From Limnoglobus roseus (GTDB taxonomy: Bacteria; Planctomycetota; Planctomycetia; Gemmatales; Gemmataceae): 64,000 nucleotides of DNA. The notes beneath the pieces were generated by a model. The model had not been told where the DNA came from, ran no database searches, and worked only from the letters and a program-made list of their open reading frames with translations. Positions 48,677 through 58,283 of this stretch are shown piece by piece. The position numbers and the translations under genes are program-made. How positions within the stretch are numbered: the first letter of the stretch is position 1; each line of letters opens with the position of its first letter. Where the stretch lies: the NCBI RefSeq assembly GCF_008254045.1, contig NZ_CP042425.1, positions 9,252,163-9,316,162 on the forward strand, in the 5' to 3' direction.

Positions 48677-50788
48677 ATGCCCTCCCGCTCCCTTTTGCTC
48701 CTGGTTTTGCTCGCTGTTCCTGCTTTCGCTCAATCCCCGACGCCGTTCGGCGAGGGCAAGTACGTCAAGAAGGCCACGCGGCAGGAAACCATCCGTGCCA
48801 CCCTTGCTTCCTTCGGCGTGCCGAACCTCGAAGGGAAGTGGTACTTCGCCGGGCCGTTCGACAACACCGACGACCTCGGCTTCGACACGGCTTACCCGCC
48901 GGAGAAGGAAAAGACGATCGACCTGAAGGCGACTTACACCGGCAAGGGCGGCGAGAAGTTCGGGTGGAAGGATGCCCCGAACTTCACCCCCGGCAAGATG
49001 TACGACCTCGCGAAGTTGTTCCCAAAGCAGAAGAACGACATGGTCGTCTACCTGCTCCACGAGTTCGAGTCGAAGGTCAACGCCCGACTGCCGCTATCGC
49101 TCGGCAGCGACGATCACATCAGCGTCTTCTCGTTCGGCGACCGCGTACTGCACGAACACGCGATTCGCTCGGCCGTGCCGGATCAGACCGCGGCGCTCAT
49201 CAAGGTAAAGGAAGGCAAGAATCAACTGTTGTTGAAGGTCTGCCAACTCGCCGGTGAGTGGCAAGTTTACATCAACCCGGAGATCCCGGACTACTCCCCG
49301 CCGGCGGTCCTCAAGGCGCTCGACAAGGACTTCGCCCGGGCCGCATCAACAGCGACGGGCAACGCGGACAAGTCGGCCGAGGCAAAGTTCTACACGATCA
49401 CCACGCTGAACCAGCCGGCCGATTGCTCCCTCGAAGTCGGCGGCCTCGGCTTCCGGCCGGACGGCAAACTCCTCGCCTGCACCCGCCGCGGCGAACTCTG
49501 GCTGATCGAGAACCCCGCGTCGCCGACGCCGAAGTTCAGCCGCTTCGCCAGCGGCCTGCACGAATCGCTCGGCCTGTGCGTGCAGGACGACAAGACGGTC
49601 TACGTCGTCCAACGGCCGGAGATGACGAAGGTGACGGACGTGAACGGCGACGGCATTGCCGACGACTTCGCCACGTTCTCGGACAAGTGGGGCGTGTCCG
49701 GCGACTACCACGAGTTCGCCTTCGGCCCGGCTCGCGACAAGGACGGCAACTTCTTCATCACGCTCAACGTCGGGTTCGGCGGCGGACACCAGTCGAAGTC
49801 GCCGTGGCGCGGCTGGTGCGTGAAGATCGACGGCAAGACCGGCGACATGGAGCCGTGGGCCTACGGCCTGCGATCACCCAACGGTGTCAACTTCGCCCCG
49901 GACGGTGAACTGTTCTACTGCGACAACCAGGGCGAGTGGGTGGCGACGAACAAACTCTGCCACGTGCAGAAGGGGAAGTTCTATGGCCATCAGGCCCCGC
50001 TCAAGTGGGTGAAGGATTCGCCGTTCGCCGCGAACGGGGACAAGGTGGCGGCCGGCATGATGTATGACGGCCAACCGGCCCCCGGCAAAACGTCGCCGAA
50101 GGGAATGCCGGCCGTCGAACCGCCGTGCGTCTGGTTCCCCTACGGCCGTATGGGGCAGTCCGCGAGTGAACCCATCTGGGACACGACGGCCGGCAAGTTC
50201 GGGCCGTTCGCCGGGCAATGTTTTGTCGGTGACCAGACGCGGTCGATGATTATGCGCGTCGCGTTGGAGAAGGTGAACGGCGTCTATCAGGGCGTTTGCT
50301 TCCCGTTCCGCAGCGGCTTCCAGTGCGGCATCAATCGCCTCTGCTTCGGGCCGGACGGCAGCCTGTACGTCGGCCAGACGAACCGCGGTTGGGGGTCCGT
50401 CGGTGGCAAGCCCTACGGCCTCCAACGGTTGGCGTTCAACGGCCCGGTGCCGTTCGAAGTCCACACGATGACGGCGACGAAGGCCGGGTTCGACCTGACG
50501 TTCACCAAGCCTGTGGACCCGAAGACGGCGGAGAAGGCAACGGCCTACGCCCTGAAGTCGTTCACGTACATCTACGCCAGCCCCTACGGGTGCCCCGAAA
50601 CCGACACGCAGGGCGAGAAGCCGGAAGTGCTGGGCGTCTCGAAGGACGGCAAGACGGTGAGCCTCGCTGTACCAGGCCGCCGACCGGGCCGCGTGTACGA
50701 CCTGAAGTTGAACGACGTGAAGTCGGCCGACGGCGACGAGTTGCTGCACGCCGAGGCGTACTACACGCTGAACGCCGTGCCGAAGTGA
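48677..50788 (+). CDS. Secreted protein with beta-propeller (sorbosone/glucose dehydrogenase-like)
   Basis: A 703-residue protein with a signal peptide (LLLLVLLAVPAFAQ). Residues about 20-230 are a carbohydrate-binding-like jelly-roll region (GKWYFAGPFDNTDDLGFDTA, YLLHEFESKVNARLPLSLGSD). A propeller follows at about 240-620, with GLGFRPDGKLLACTRRGELW, GYDYHEFAFGP-type motifs, VNFAPDGELFYCDNQGEW and FVGDQTRSMIMR, plus GINRLCFGPDGSLYVGQTNRGWG. The C-terminus is a beta-sandwich domain (DLTFTKPVDPKTAEKATAYAL). Planctomycetes attach haem c domains to similar proteins; none is present here. Confidence 0.78.
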   Translation: MPSRSLLLLVLLAVPAFAQSPTPFGEGKYVKKATRQETIRATLASFGVPNLEGKWYFAGPFDNTDDLGFDTAYPPEKEKTIDLKATYTGKGGEKFGWKDAPNFTPGKMYDLAKLFPKQKNDMVVYLLHEFESKVNARLPLSLGSDDHISVFSFGDRVLHEHAIRSAVPDQTAALIKVKEGKNQLLLKVCQLAGEWQVYINPEIPDYSPPAVLKALDKDFARAASTATGNADKSAEAKFYTITTLNQPADCSLEVGGLGFRPDGKLLACTRRGELWLIENPASPTPKFSRFASGLHESLGLCVQDDKTVYVVQRPEMTKVTDVNGDGIADDFATFSDKWGVSGDYHEFAFGPARDKDGNFFITLNVGFGGGHQSKSPWRGWCVKIDGKTGDMEPWAYGLRSPNGVNFAPDGELFYCDNQGEWVATNKLCHVQKGKFYGHQAPLKWVKDSPFAANGDKVAAGMMYDGQPAPGKTSPKGMPAVEPPCVWFPYGRMGQSASEPIWDTTAGKFGPFAGQCFVGDQTRSMIMRVALEKVNGVYQGVCFPFRSGFQCGINRLCFGPDGSLYVGQTNRGWGSVGGKPYGLQRLAFNGPVPFEVHTMTATKAGFDLTFTKPVDPKTAEKATAYALKSFTYIYASPYGCPETDTQGEKPEVLGVSKDGKTVSLAVPGRRPGRVYDLKLNDVKSADGDELLHAEAYYTLNAVPK

Positions 50789-50798
50789 GGGTAAGAAA

Positions 50799-51209
50799 AT
50801 GATCCGCCGGATTGCATTTCTCAACGTGCTCTTGATTTCGTTCTTCGCCTACGTCACCCTCGCCATGAACGCCCGGCCGCCAGTCGTCGAATTGCTTAAT
50901 GTGGATGGCGGATCGCTTAGCGTGCAACGAAGTAGCGTTGGTTGGCCGTTCCCGAAGCACCGTGAAACTTACGAACGGCCGAAAGGAGAAGTCACTCTCG
51001 ACAGACTCGGCGAAAGCTCGGAGGAACTCGCAGATCGATTTAAGTCGTCACTCCGCATCGAGTCCCACATAGCGGACGGATTGAACGTGGGCTTTTACGT
51101 TGCGCTGGCGTTGAGCCTGCTTCTAAACGTCTACCTGGTACTTCGTCCTCAGATTTCTATCGAGACGGAGTGGGCATCGAACCATCAGTCGACGACCCTC
51201 GAAACGTGA
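50799..51209 (+). CDS. Small membrane protein of unknown function
   Basis: A 136-residue protein. It has a hydrophobic N-terminus (IAFLNVLLISFFAYVTLAM), then about 60 residues of polar sequence (KHRETYERPKGEVTLDRLGES), then a second hydrophobic segment (NVGFYVALALSLLLNVYLVL) and a short tail. No family is recognised. It begins 10 nt after the secreted propeller gene and has clearly lower GC than its neighbours, which may mean a recent arrival. Confidence 0.6.
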   Translation: MIRRIAFLNVLLISFFAYVTLAMNARPPVVELLNVDGGSLSVQRSSVGWPFPKHRETYERPKGEVTLDRLGESSEELADRFKSSLRIESHIADGLNVGFYVALALSLLLNVYLVLRPQISIETEWASNHQSTTLET

Positions 51210-51382
51210 GCCAGCGGGAGTCCTAAAAGTGGGACAAGGAGCGACGAGACGAAGGCTTGCATGGATTGCGCTGATCGTAGTAGAAGAGCCTGCCCACTCA
51301 GTCGAATTCTTAGCAAGCGCCATCTACAACGATCACGCCGCCTGTCGATGATGGCCGATATGCACCCTCCGAGTTACGCACC

Positions 51383-54300
51383 ATGAGCCGCCGACCAGTC
51401 CTGCGGGTTCTGCCGCTGGAAGACCGTGCCGTGCCCGCGACGTTCACGGTCACGTCGTTCGCAGACCTCAACCCGACGGGCTTTGACCCTGCCACCGGAG
51501 CAACACCGAGCGGCCTCGTCACGCTGCGGTCGGCCATCCTCGCGGCCAACGCCAACGCCGAGGACGACACGATCGTCGTGCCGGCGGGCATGTACTCTCT
51601 GACCATCGCCGGGGCGAACGAAGACAAAGGTGCCACGGGCGACCTGGATGTGACGACCAACGTCACCTTCAACATGACCGGTGCCGTCGTCGACGCCACG
51701 GGGCTGGGTGACCGCGTTCTGGACATCCTGGCACCGGTCAGTGGCACGCCGCCGACGGCCGTCATCAACGGCGGGACGTTCCAGAACGGGGCGGTGGTCG
51801 GCCCGCTGTTTAGCGACGGCATGGGTGGCGGGATTCGCAGCTCCGGCCAACTCACGCTGAACAACGTCACGGTCTCGCAGAACAAGGCCACGGGGGTGGA
51901 CGCATCGGGGTCTTTGCCGACGGGCAGTGCCTACGGCGGGGGCATCTGGGCGACGACCACCCTGGCGATCAACGACAGTACGATCAGCGGAAACACGGTC
52001 CAGGCCGGGGCGGGCAACGTGATTTCTGGGGCCGGATTCGGAGCGGGGGGGGGCCTGTACTTCGAGTCCGGGTCCGTCCAGATCGCGAGAACCCGAGTGA
52101 CCGGGAACGTCGCGGCGGCGGGCGCTGCTGTCGGCGGCAGCGAGGGCACCGGCGAGAACGACGCCACCGGCGGCGGCGTGGACATCGAGTCCGCCTCCGC
52201 GTCCCTGACCGACGTGCGGATCGACAACAACCAAGCCGTTGGCAGTAACAACACCGCGTCCGGCGACGCCGCCGGCGGGGACGCCTCGGGCGGCGGACTG
52301 ACGGTCGGGGGTAGCTCGCTAACGATCTCGCAGACCACCATCGACACGAACCTCGCGCAGGGCGGGAATGCCGTTACGTCGGGCGCCGGCGCGGGAGTCG
52401 ATGGCGGTTACGCCTACGGCGGCGGCTTGCAGATCGACGGATCGGCCGTTTCGTTCGACCTGAAGAATCTGACGGTGTCCGGGAACCTCGCCCGCGGCGG
52501 CGACGCGGGGGCGGTCGGGATGTCCCGAACCCGCGGCCAGGCGTTCGGCGGCGGCGTGTACATCAACGGCGATACTTCTTCCAGTGGGTTGATCGGCAAC
52601 GCCACCATTACGAACAACGAGGCCGCGGCCGGGGTTGGCCCCGACGCGATCATCACCGACGGCGGTGGGCTGTATAGCGAAACCTTCGACCCGTTCTTTA
52701 ACGTCGGCAGTACCCTCGTCGCGGGGAACCGTGCCCCGCTCAGCCCCGACGTTTCCTTCGACGCGAGCAACCTCGACCCGTCGTTCCCGGCCCCGTTCAC
52801 CTCGTCCGGGTCGAACCTGATCGGGATCAGCGACGGGAAGGCGGGCTTCCAGAACGGCACGAACAACGATCAAGTCGGAACCGCGGCGGCCCCGATCGAC
52901 GCGCTGCTGTCGCCGCTCGGTTTCTTCGGCGGCAGTCCGCGGGCGTTCGTCCACGGGTTGAACCCCGGCAGCCCGGCCCGCGACGCCGACTTCAACAGTT
53001 TGGTGACGACCGACGAGCGCGGCGGGATCGGCTTCGGCCGCGGGGTCGGTGTCCGGTCCGACATCGGCGCGTTCGAGGTGCAAATTCCGGCCTCGGTGAC
53101 GCAAGTCGTCACCGGCCCGTTCACTTCGGGGCAGCCCTTCACAGTGACGGCCACCGTCACCGACCCGCGATTCCCGCCGACCGGCACGGTGCAGTTGTTC
53201 GTCAACGGCGTGCCCGCCGGCTCGGGCACGCTCGATTCGTCGGGGAACTTCACGTTCACGGCCACCGGGCCGGCGCACGGACCGACGAGCATCTTCTTCA
53301 CCTACGGCGGCGACGCGGCCTACTTCGGGGCGTCGTCGAACCCCGACACGGTCACGTTCGTGGCGACCTCGACCACGGCCGTCACGGCTTCGCCCAGCCC
53401 CGCCCTGGAAGGCCAGCCGATCACCTTGACGGCCACCGTCGCCGCGTCCGACGGCAGCACGCCGGCGGGCGGGGTCACGTTCTTCGTCGACGGCACCGCC
53501 CTTCCCGGTTCGGTTTCACTGGACGGTACGGGTACGGCCTCGGTCCCCTTGCCCGCCGGATTGGCGGCCGGGAACCACACCATTGACGCAGTCTACAGCG
53601 GGTCGCCAGAGGTGACGGCGTCGAGCGGGTCCACGTCCCTCATCGTGCAGGCGACGACCTCCACGGCCGCCGCGGCTAACCCGAACCCGGCGTTCCCGAA
53701 TCAACCGCTGACGCTGACCGCGACCGTGGCGTCCGCGAACAGTACGCCGACCGGCAGCGTCACGTTTAGTGTGGACGGCTCGCCCGTCGGCACCGTGACC
53801 CTCGACGCCGCCGGGAACGCCTCGCTCCCGATCCCGGTCGGGTTGACGGTCGGCACATACACGGTGACGGCCGACTACAGCCCCACGGGTTTCTTCCTGT
53901 CGTCGTCCGCACCGCCGGTCACGCTCGCGGTGAACCCGTCGCCGACCACGACGACGACCAACGTCAGCCCGAACCCGGCGTTTACTGCCCAATCGCTGAC
54001 GCTGACCACGAGCGTGACCGCGACGTTCGGCACCCCAACTGGCGACGTGACGTTCAACCTGAACGGGTCGCCCGCTGGCACGGCAACCCTCGATGCGGCG
54101 GGGAACGCCTCGCTGACGATCCCGGCCGGGCTGGCGGCCGGCACGTACGTCGTCACCGTGGATTACCCCGGCGCGGCCGCGTTCGCCAGTTCCTCGTCGC
54201 CGCCGGTCACGCTCTCGGTGGTCGAGTCGCCGACGGCCACGAGTCTGACACTCGCGCCGAGTTCGCCGATGGCGGGAACGCCGTTGACACTGACGGCCGT

Positions 54301-56047
54301 CGTGACCGCGACCTTCGGCACGCCGACGGGTACCGTGAACTTCCTGGTGAACGGCTCGTCGGTCGGCACGGCGGCGATCGACAGTTCCGGCCGGGCCGTC
54401 TTCACGATGCCCACGGGGTTGGACGCGGGGAGCTACACCTTCCGGGCTGACTACGGCGGCGTGGCTGGCGTGTTCGTCGCGTCGTCCTCGCCCGACCAGA
54501 ACATCACGCTCGCACGGAACGCCTCGACCACGACGGCGAGCCCGTCGCCGAACACGGTCTTCGCTACCGACCCGCTCACGCTCACCGCGACCGTCGCGAG
54601 TCCGGGCGGCACGCCGACCGGCACGGTGACGTTCTTCCTCAACGGCGCGTCGGCTGGCGTGGCGACCCTTGACGCGACGGGGCAAGCGGTCCTCAGCCTG
54701 CCGAACGGCGTCCCGTTCGGGACCGGCAGTTACGCCCTGACGGCGACTTACAACGGCGACATCGACTTCTCCAGTTCTTTCGCCGCCGCTACGACGCTGA
54801 CCGTCACGCCGGTGCCGACGCGGACCACGCTGACGGTCACCCCGCCGACGGCGGTTCAGGGCACGGCCGTCACGCTCACGGCCGGAGTCGCCTTCGCCAC
54901 GAACACGGCCCCGCTGCGGAAGGAAACCCGCACGGCCGGCGTCAGCCCGGCCATCCTGAACGGTACCGTCAACTTCTTCGCCGGCACGACGCTCCTCGGC
55001 TCCGCGCCCGTCTCCAACGGCGTGGCCACCCTGACAGTCACGAGCCTGCCGGTTGGGACCAACGCCCTGTCGGCGGTCTTCGTGCCCGCGACCGCGGACC
55101 TGACGACGAGTACCGGCACGGCCACCGCCACGATCACCGCCCTGTCGCCGCCCGCCGTTCGTGAAATCTTCGCCGTCGGGACCGGCTACGGTGACATCAC
55201 CGTGGTGAAGGTGTACAACGCCGACGGCAACGAGTTGCGGTCGTTCCAGCCGTTCGGTGACAACTACTGGTGCGGGGCGGTGGTGGCGACGGCCGACGTG
55301 ACCGGCGACGGCGTGGAAGACGTGCTCGTGACCGCCCCCCTCGGGGCCGGGCCGCGGGTGAAGATTTACGACGGCGTGACGTTCGACGTGATCGCCGACT
55401 TCTTCGCCTACTCGCCGGACTTCATCGGCGGGGCGTCGCTGGCCGCCGGCGACCTGACGGGCGACGGCGTCGCGGAGTTCGTCACCGGGGCCGGGCCGGG
55501 CGGCGGGCCGGCGGTCAACGTCTACTCGTTCGTGAACGGCCAAGTTCAACTGCTGAACAGCTTCTTCGCCTACGACCCCGGCCTGCGCAGCGGCGTAACG
55601 GTGGCGGTGTCCGGCGGGCTGCTCGCGACGGGGCCGGGCTTCACCGCCGGGCCACAGGTCAACGTCTACTCGGGGCCGGGCACGCGGCTGGTGACGAGCT
55701 TCTTCGCGGGCGACCCCAACTCCCGCGACGGCGTGAACGTGTCACTCGGCTTCGACGGCATCCGCACGGTGCTAACCGCCGGGAGCGGGGCGGGCGACCT
55801 GCCGACCGTCGCCACGTACGACGCGACGACCGGGGTCCGACTCGGCAGTAGTGCGGCCTTCGAACCCGGCTTCCTCGGCGGCGTGACGGTAACGACCGTG
55901 CGGTCCCAGACGGGAGAATCGCGAACGGTCGTCGGCACCGGCCTTGGCGGCGGCCCGCGGGTCCGCATCATCGGGCCGGGCAACGTGGTGGTGAAGGACT
56001 TCTTCGCCGTGAACGAAGACTTCCGCGGCGGCGTGTTCGTGGGGTAG
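51383..56047 (+). CDS. Giant surface protein: beta-helix, seven Ig-like repeats and FG-GAP domain
   Basis: A 1554-residue secreted or cell-surface protein. Instead of a normal signal peptide it begins MSRRPVLRVLPLEDRAVPAT, an LEPR-like planctomycete surface signal. Up to about residue 570 it resembles a parallel beta-helix with the CSLREA-type opening FTVTSFADLNPTG...LRSAILAANAN and many GGG-x motifs. Seven Ig-like repeats follow, each about 90 residues (openings such as TASPSPALEGQPITLTATV). The end (from about 1255) has FG-GAP/VCBS-like blades: ATADVTGDGVEDVLVTAP, AAGDLTGDGVAEFVTGAGPG. The seventh Ig repeat contains a short extra stretch, LRKETRTAGVSPAILN. Confidence 0.85.
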   Translation: MSRRPVLRVLPLEDRAVPATFTVTSFADLNPTGFDPATGATPSGLVTLRSAILAANANAEDDTIVVPAGMYSLTIAGANEDKGATGDLDVTTNVTFNMTGAVVDATGLGDRVLDILAPVSGTPPTAVINGGTFQNGAVVGPLFSDGMGGGIRSSGQLTLNNVTVSQNKATGVDASGSLPTGSAYGGGIWATTTLAINDSTISGNTVQAGAGNVISGAGFGAGGGLYFESGSVQIARTRVTGNVAAAGAAVGGSEGTGENDATGGGVDIESASASLTDVRIDNNQAVGSNNTASGDAAGGDASGGGLTVGGSSLTISQTTIDTNLAQGGNAVTSGAGAGVDGGYAYGGGLQIDGSAVSFDLKNLTVSGNLARGGDAGAVGMSRTRGQAFGGGVYINGDTSSSGLIGNATITNNEAAAGVGPDAIITDGGGLYSETFDPFFNVGSTLVAGNRAPLSPDVSFDASNLDPSFPAPFTSSGSNLIGISDGKAGFQNGTNNDQVGTAAAPIDALLSPLGFFGGSPRAFVHGLNPGSPARDADFNSLVTTDERGGIGFGRGVGVRSDIGAFEVQIPASVTQVVTGPFTSGQPFTVTATVTDPRFPPTGTVQLFVNGVPAGSGTLDSSGNFTFTATGPAHGPTSIFFTYGGDAAYFGASSNPDTVTFVATSTTAVTASPSPALEGQPITLTATVAASDGSTPAGGVTFFVDGTALPGSVSLDGTGTASVPLPAGLAAGNHTIDAVYSGSPEVTASSGSTSLIVQATTSTAAAANPNPAFPNQPLTLTATVASANSTPTGSVTFSVDGSPVGTVTLDAAGNASLPIPVGLTVGTYTVTADYSPTGFFLSSSAPPVTLAVNPSPTTTTTNVSPNPAFTAQSLTLTTSVTATFGTPTGDVTFNLNGSPAGTATLDAAGNASLTIPAGLAAGTYVVTVDYPGAAAFASSSSPPVTLSVVESPTATSLTLAPSSPMAGTPLTLTAVVTATFGTPTGTVNFLVNGSSVGTAAIDSSGRAVFTMPTGLDAGSYTFRADYGGVAGVFVASSSPDQNITLARNASTTTASPSPNTVFATDPLTLTATVASPGGTPTGTVTFFLNGASAGVATLDATGQAVLSLPNGVPFGTGSYALTATYNGDIDFSSSFAAATTLTVTPVPTRTTLTVTPPTAVQGTAVTLTAGVAFATNTAPLRKETRTAGVSPAILNGTVNFFAGTTLLGSAPVSNGVATLTVTSLPVGTNALSAVFVPATADLTTSTGTATATITALSPPAVREIFAVGTGYGDITVVKVYNADGNELRSFQPFGDNYWCGAVVATADVTGDGVEDVLVTAPLGAGPRVKIYDGVTFDVIADFFAYSPDFIGGASLAAGDLTGDGVAEFVTGAGPGGGPAVNVYSFVNGQVQLLNSFFAYDPGLRSGVTVAVSGGLLATGPGFTAGPQVNVYSGPGTRLVTSFFAGDPNSRDGVNVSLGFDGIRTVLTAGSGAGDLPTVATYDATTGVRLGSSAAFEPGFLGGVTVTTVRSQTGESRTVVGTGLGGGPRVRIIGPGNVVVKDFFAVNEDFRGGVFVG

Positions 56048-56195
56048 GACGGCCGAGAACCGCCCCCGCAAACTCTCCCGCGGCCATTCCCACCGGCCCG
56101 GTTCCCCGTAAACTGTCGAGACGATCTGTTCCGTTGGATGCCGTCTGCGGCCGAGCCGCGATCGACCGTCACCCTCACCCGTGTGGAGTACCGCC

Positions 56196-56555
56196 ATGTC
56201 CGACAGCGCCAAGACGCCCGATGTTCCGCTGACCGCCGCCCCGGGCCAACAGGCGGGGGCCCAGATTCAGATTCCGGTGGACGCCACCAAGATGCAGTCG
56301 GTGTACGCCAACTTCTTCCGCCTCAGCCTCAGCAGCTCGATGGAAGAAGTGCTCATCGACATCGGCCTGCACACCGGGATTATGCAATCGCAGAACGTGG
56401 CCGAGCCGCTCCAGTTCACGCACCGCCTCGTGCTGAACCCGTTCGTGGCGAAGCGGCTGATGGACTCGCTGCGGCAGATCATCATGCGGCACGAACAACT
56501 CTTCGGCGTGCTGGAAGTGGACGCCCAAAAGCGGCTCCGCCAACGGCCGCAGTAA
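56196..56555 (+). CDS. DUF3467 protein
   Basis: A 119-residue protein of the DUF3467 family, whose function is unknown. The core is YANFFRLSLSSSMEEVLIDIG, a VLNPFVAKRLMDSLRQII helix and an end at HEQLFGVLEVDAQKRLR. The N-terminus (PDVPLTAAPGQQAGAQIQIP) is low-complexity. The start at 56196 (MSDSAKTPD) is preferred over a GTG 15 bases upstream. The cupin gene follows after 17 nt. Confidence 0.85.
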   Translation: MSDSAKTPDVPLTAAPGQQAGAQIQIPVDATKMQSVYANFFRLSLSSSMEEVLIDIGLHTGIMQSQNVAEPLQFTHRLVLNPFVAKRLMDSLRQIIMRHEQLFGVLEVDAQKRLRQRPQ

Positions 56556-56572
56556 TCTCCGGGGGCGATGCC

Positions 56573-56929
56573 GTGCCCTTCGTCGACCTTGAGGCCATCC
56601 CGCGGTACGAACTCCTGCCCGGCGTGCGCATCCGCACGCCGTTCGGGCAACACGTCATGCTCTCGTACCTGGAAATGGACGAAGGGGCCGTGGTGCCAAC
56701 ACACCGCCACCCGCACGAGCAAGCCGGGATGTTGTTGCAGGGACGGATGGAACTGACGATCGGGGACGAGACGCGAATTGTCGAACCGGGGGCGATGTTC
56801 ATCATCCCGCCGAACGTGCCGCACCGGGCGGTGGCCGTCGGCGGGCCGGTGGTGGCCCTGGTCATCTTCAGCCCGCCGCGGGAAGACTACATCGCCTTGC
56901 AGAACCAGTACATCCCGGCGGCGGGGTGA
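56573..56929 (+). CDS. Single-domain cupin protein
   Basis: A 118-residue cupin with a GTG start. The first cupin motif is VVPTHRHPHEQAGMLLQG (His, His and Glu metal ligands). The second is PGAMFIIPPNVPHRAVAVGG (His). All four ligand positions expected for a metal-binding cupin are present. The substrate is not known. It converges on the kinase gene, with the stops three bases apart, and probably shares a message with the DUF3467 gene upstream. Confidence 0.82.
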   Translation: MPFVDLEAIPRYELLPGVRIRTPFGQHVMLSYLEMDEGAVVPTHRHPHEQAGMLLQGRMELTIGDETRIVEPGAMFIIPPNVPHRAVAVGGPVVALVIFSPPREDYIALQNQYIPAAG

Positions 56930-56932
56930 CGG

Positions 56933-58162
56933 TCACTTCGGGTTCTTCTTCCCCTCAATTGAACTCTTCCCCGGTATGGGCTGCGGCGCGGTCGCGGGGC
57001 CGTCGTTGTACGCACCGACCGTGTCCACGGCGGCGGCCACGGCCACGCGGCCCAGTTGTGACAGGGCGGCCGGCAATTCCAGCCGTTGCGCCACTTCCGT
57101 CGCCGACTGCGGGCGGTCGTCCGGCTTCTTCGCGAGCATGTGGTTCAACAACTCGCCCAGCCCACTCGGCCCGGCAACTTCCGGCACGCGGGCCTCGTGG
57201 TGTGCACGCATCTTGTCGCGGGGCGAGGTAAACTCGGGTGCGCCGAACGGCGGCTTCCCGGTGAGCAAGAAGAACAGCACGCACCCGAGGGAGTAAATGT
57301 CCGTCCGCCGGTCGGCGGTGATGCCGGCCCACTGCTCCGGGGCCATGTAGTCGGCCGTGCCGAGGAAACTCGTGCCGCTCAGCCGCGAATCGGATGCCCC
57401 GCCCGTGGCGAACCGGGCCAACCCGAGGTCGAGCAACTTCACGACGCCACGGGAGGTCAGCAGCAGATTGGACGGCTTCACGTCGCGGTGGATGACGCCC
57501 TGCGAGTGCGCGTGGGCCAACCCGAGGGCCGCCTGCCGGATGGTTTCCGCCGCGTCCGGCGGCATCAGTGCCCCGTAACGGTGTACGACTTTTCCGAGGT
57601 CCGGGCCGTCGATGAGTTCCATCGCCAGGAACGGGATGCCGTCCACTTCGTCGGCGTGCAGCGCCCGCACGACGTTCTCGTGGGTCAGCCGCCCGACCGC
57701 CTCCCACTCGCGGCGGAAGCGGGTCAGCACCATCGGGTCCGACAGGGTCGACCGCGGCAAGATTTTCAGCGCGACGCGGTTCTTGAGCTTCTCGTGCTCC
57801 GCTTCGTAAACGATGCCCATGCCGCCGCGGCCGAGAATCTTCCGCAGCAAGAACGGTCCGATCCGCGCGAGGACGGGTTCGTCGTCGCCGAGGGCTCCTT
57901 CGGTCTGTCTCGCGTACTCCGTGGCGACGTTCCGCGGCGTGTCGTCGTTCGCGACGGGGATCGACGCCGCGATCTTCCGGCAAACGTCGCACGTCTTGAG
58001 GTGTTTCGCGATGATGAGGTGCCGGTCGAGGCCCAGCGTTCCACTGCGGAACGAGACAATTTCGTCGCGTATTGGGCAAACCTTGAGAGTCAAGGCAGGC
58101 TCCTGTTCCATCAATCGGGCGACGGATCGAGACCGGGCGGACGGGATGCGGGCCGACATCAT
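56933..58162 (-). CDS. Soluble Ser/Thr protein kinase with N-terminal zinc-finger-like segment
   Basis: A 409-residue kinase. The N-terminus has HLIIAKHLKTCDVCRKIA (about residues 47-64), an H-x-x-x-C-x-x-C pattern typical of the zinc-binding anti-sigma-factor domain. The kinase domain follows at about 100-370: LGRGGMGIVYEAEHEK, Lys in RVALKILPRS, HRDVKPSNLLL, DLGLARF and GTADYMAPEQ. No transmembrane segment is seen, and the C-terminus is short and Pro-rich. Its start is divergent from the Eda gene. Confidence 0.88.
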   Translation of the reverse strand: MMSARIPSARSRSVARLMEQEPALTLKVCPIRDEIVSFRSGTLGLDRHLIIAKHLKTCDVCRKIAASIPVANDDTPRNVATEYARQTEGALGDDEPVLARIGPFLLRKILGRGGMGIVYEAEHEKLKNRVALKILPRSTLSDPMVLTRFRREWEAVGRLTHENVVRALHADEVDGIPFLAMELIDGPDLGKVVHRYGALMPPDAAETIRQAALGLAHAHSQGVIHRDVKPSNLLLTSRGVVKLLDLGLARFATGGASDSRLSGTSFLGTADYMAPEQWAGITADRRTDIYSLGCVLFFLLTGKPPFGAPEFTSPRDKMRAHHEARVPEVAGPSGLGELLNHMLAKKPDDRPQSATEVAQRLELPAALSQLGRVAVAAAVDTVGAYNDGPATAPQPIPGKSSIEGKKNPK

Positions 58163-58283
58163 CCGTCAGTATATGTCAAACAAAGGGGCGAGGGGGGAGA
58201 AAAGTGTCGGGAGTTTCAGCTTGATCGGCGTGGCGGTGCCGGGAGGAAATTGATTTCCGAGGTGAACTCTCGATAATCGCTTC

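Noticed and set aside
53516..55549. 677-codon minus-strand frame inside the surface protein gene
   Set aside because: Arg/Gly/Asp-rich composition and repeat periodicity mirror the Ig repeats on the other strand; there is no independent motif.
51383..56047. Repeats in the surface protein gene as a CRISPR-like or VNTR array
   Set aside because: The periodicity is about 270 nt, coding, and diverged between units; it is explained by Ig-like domains.
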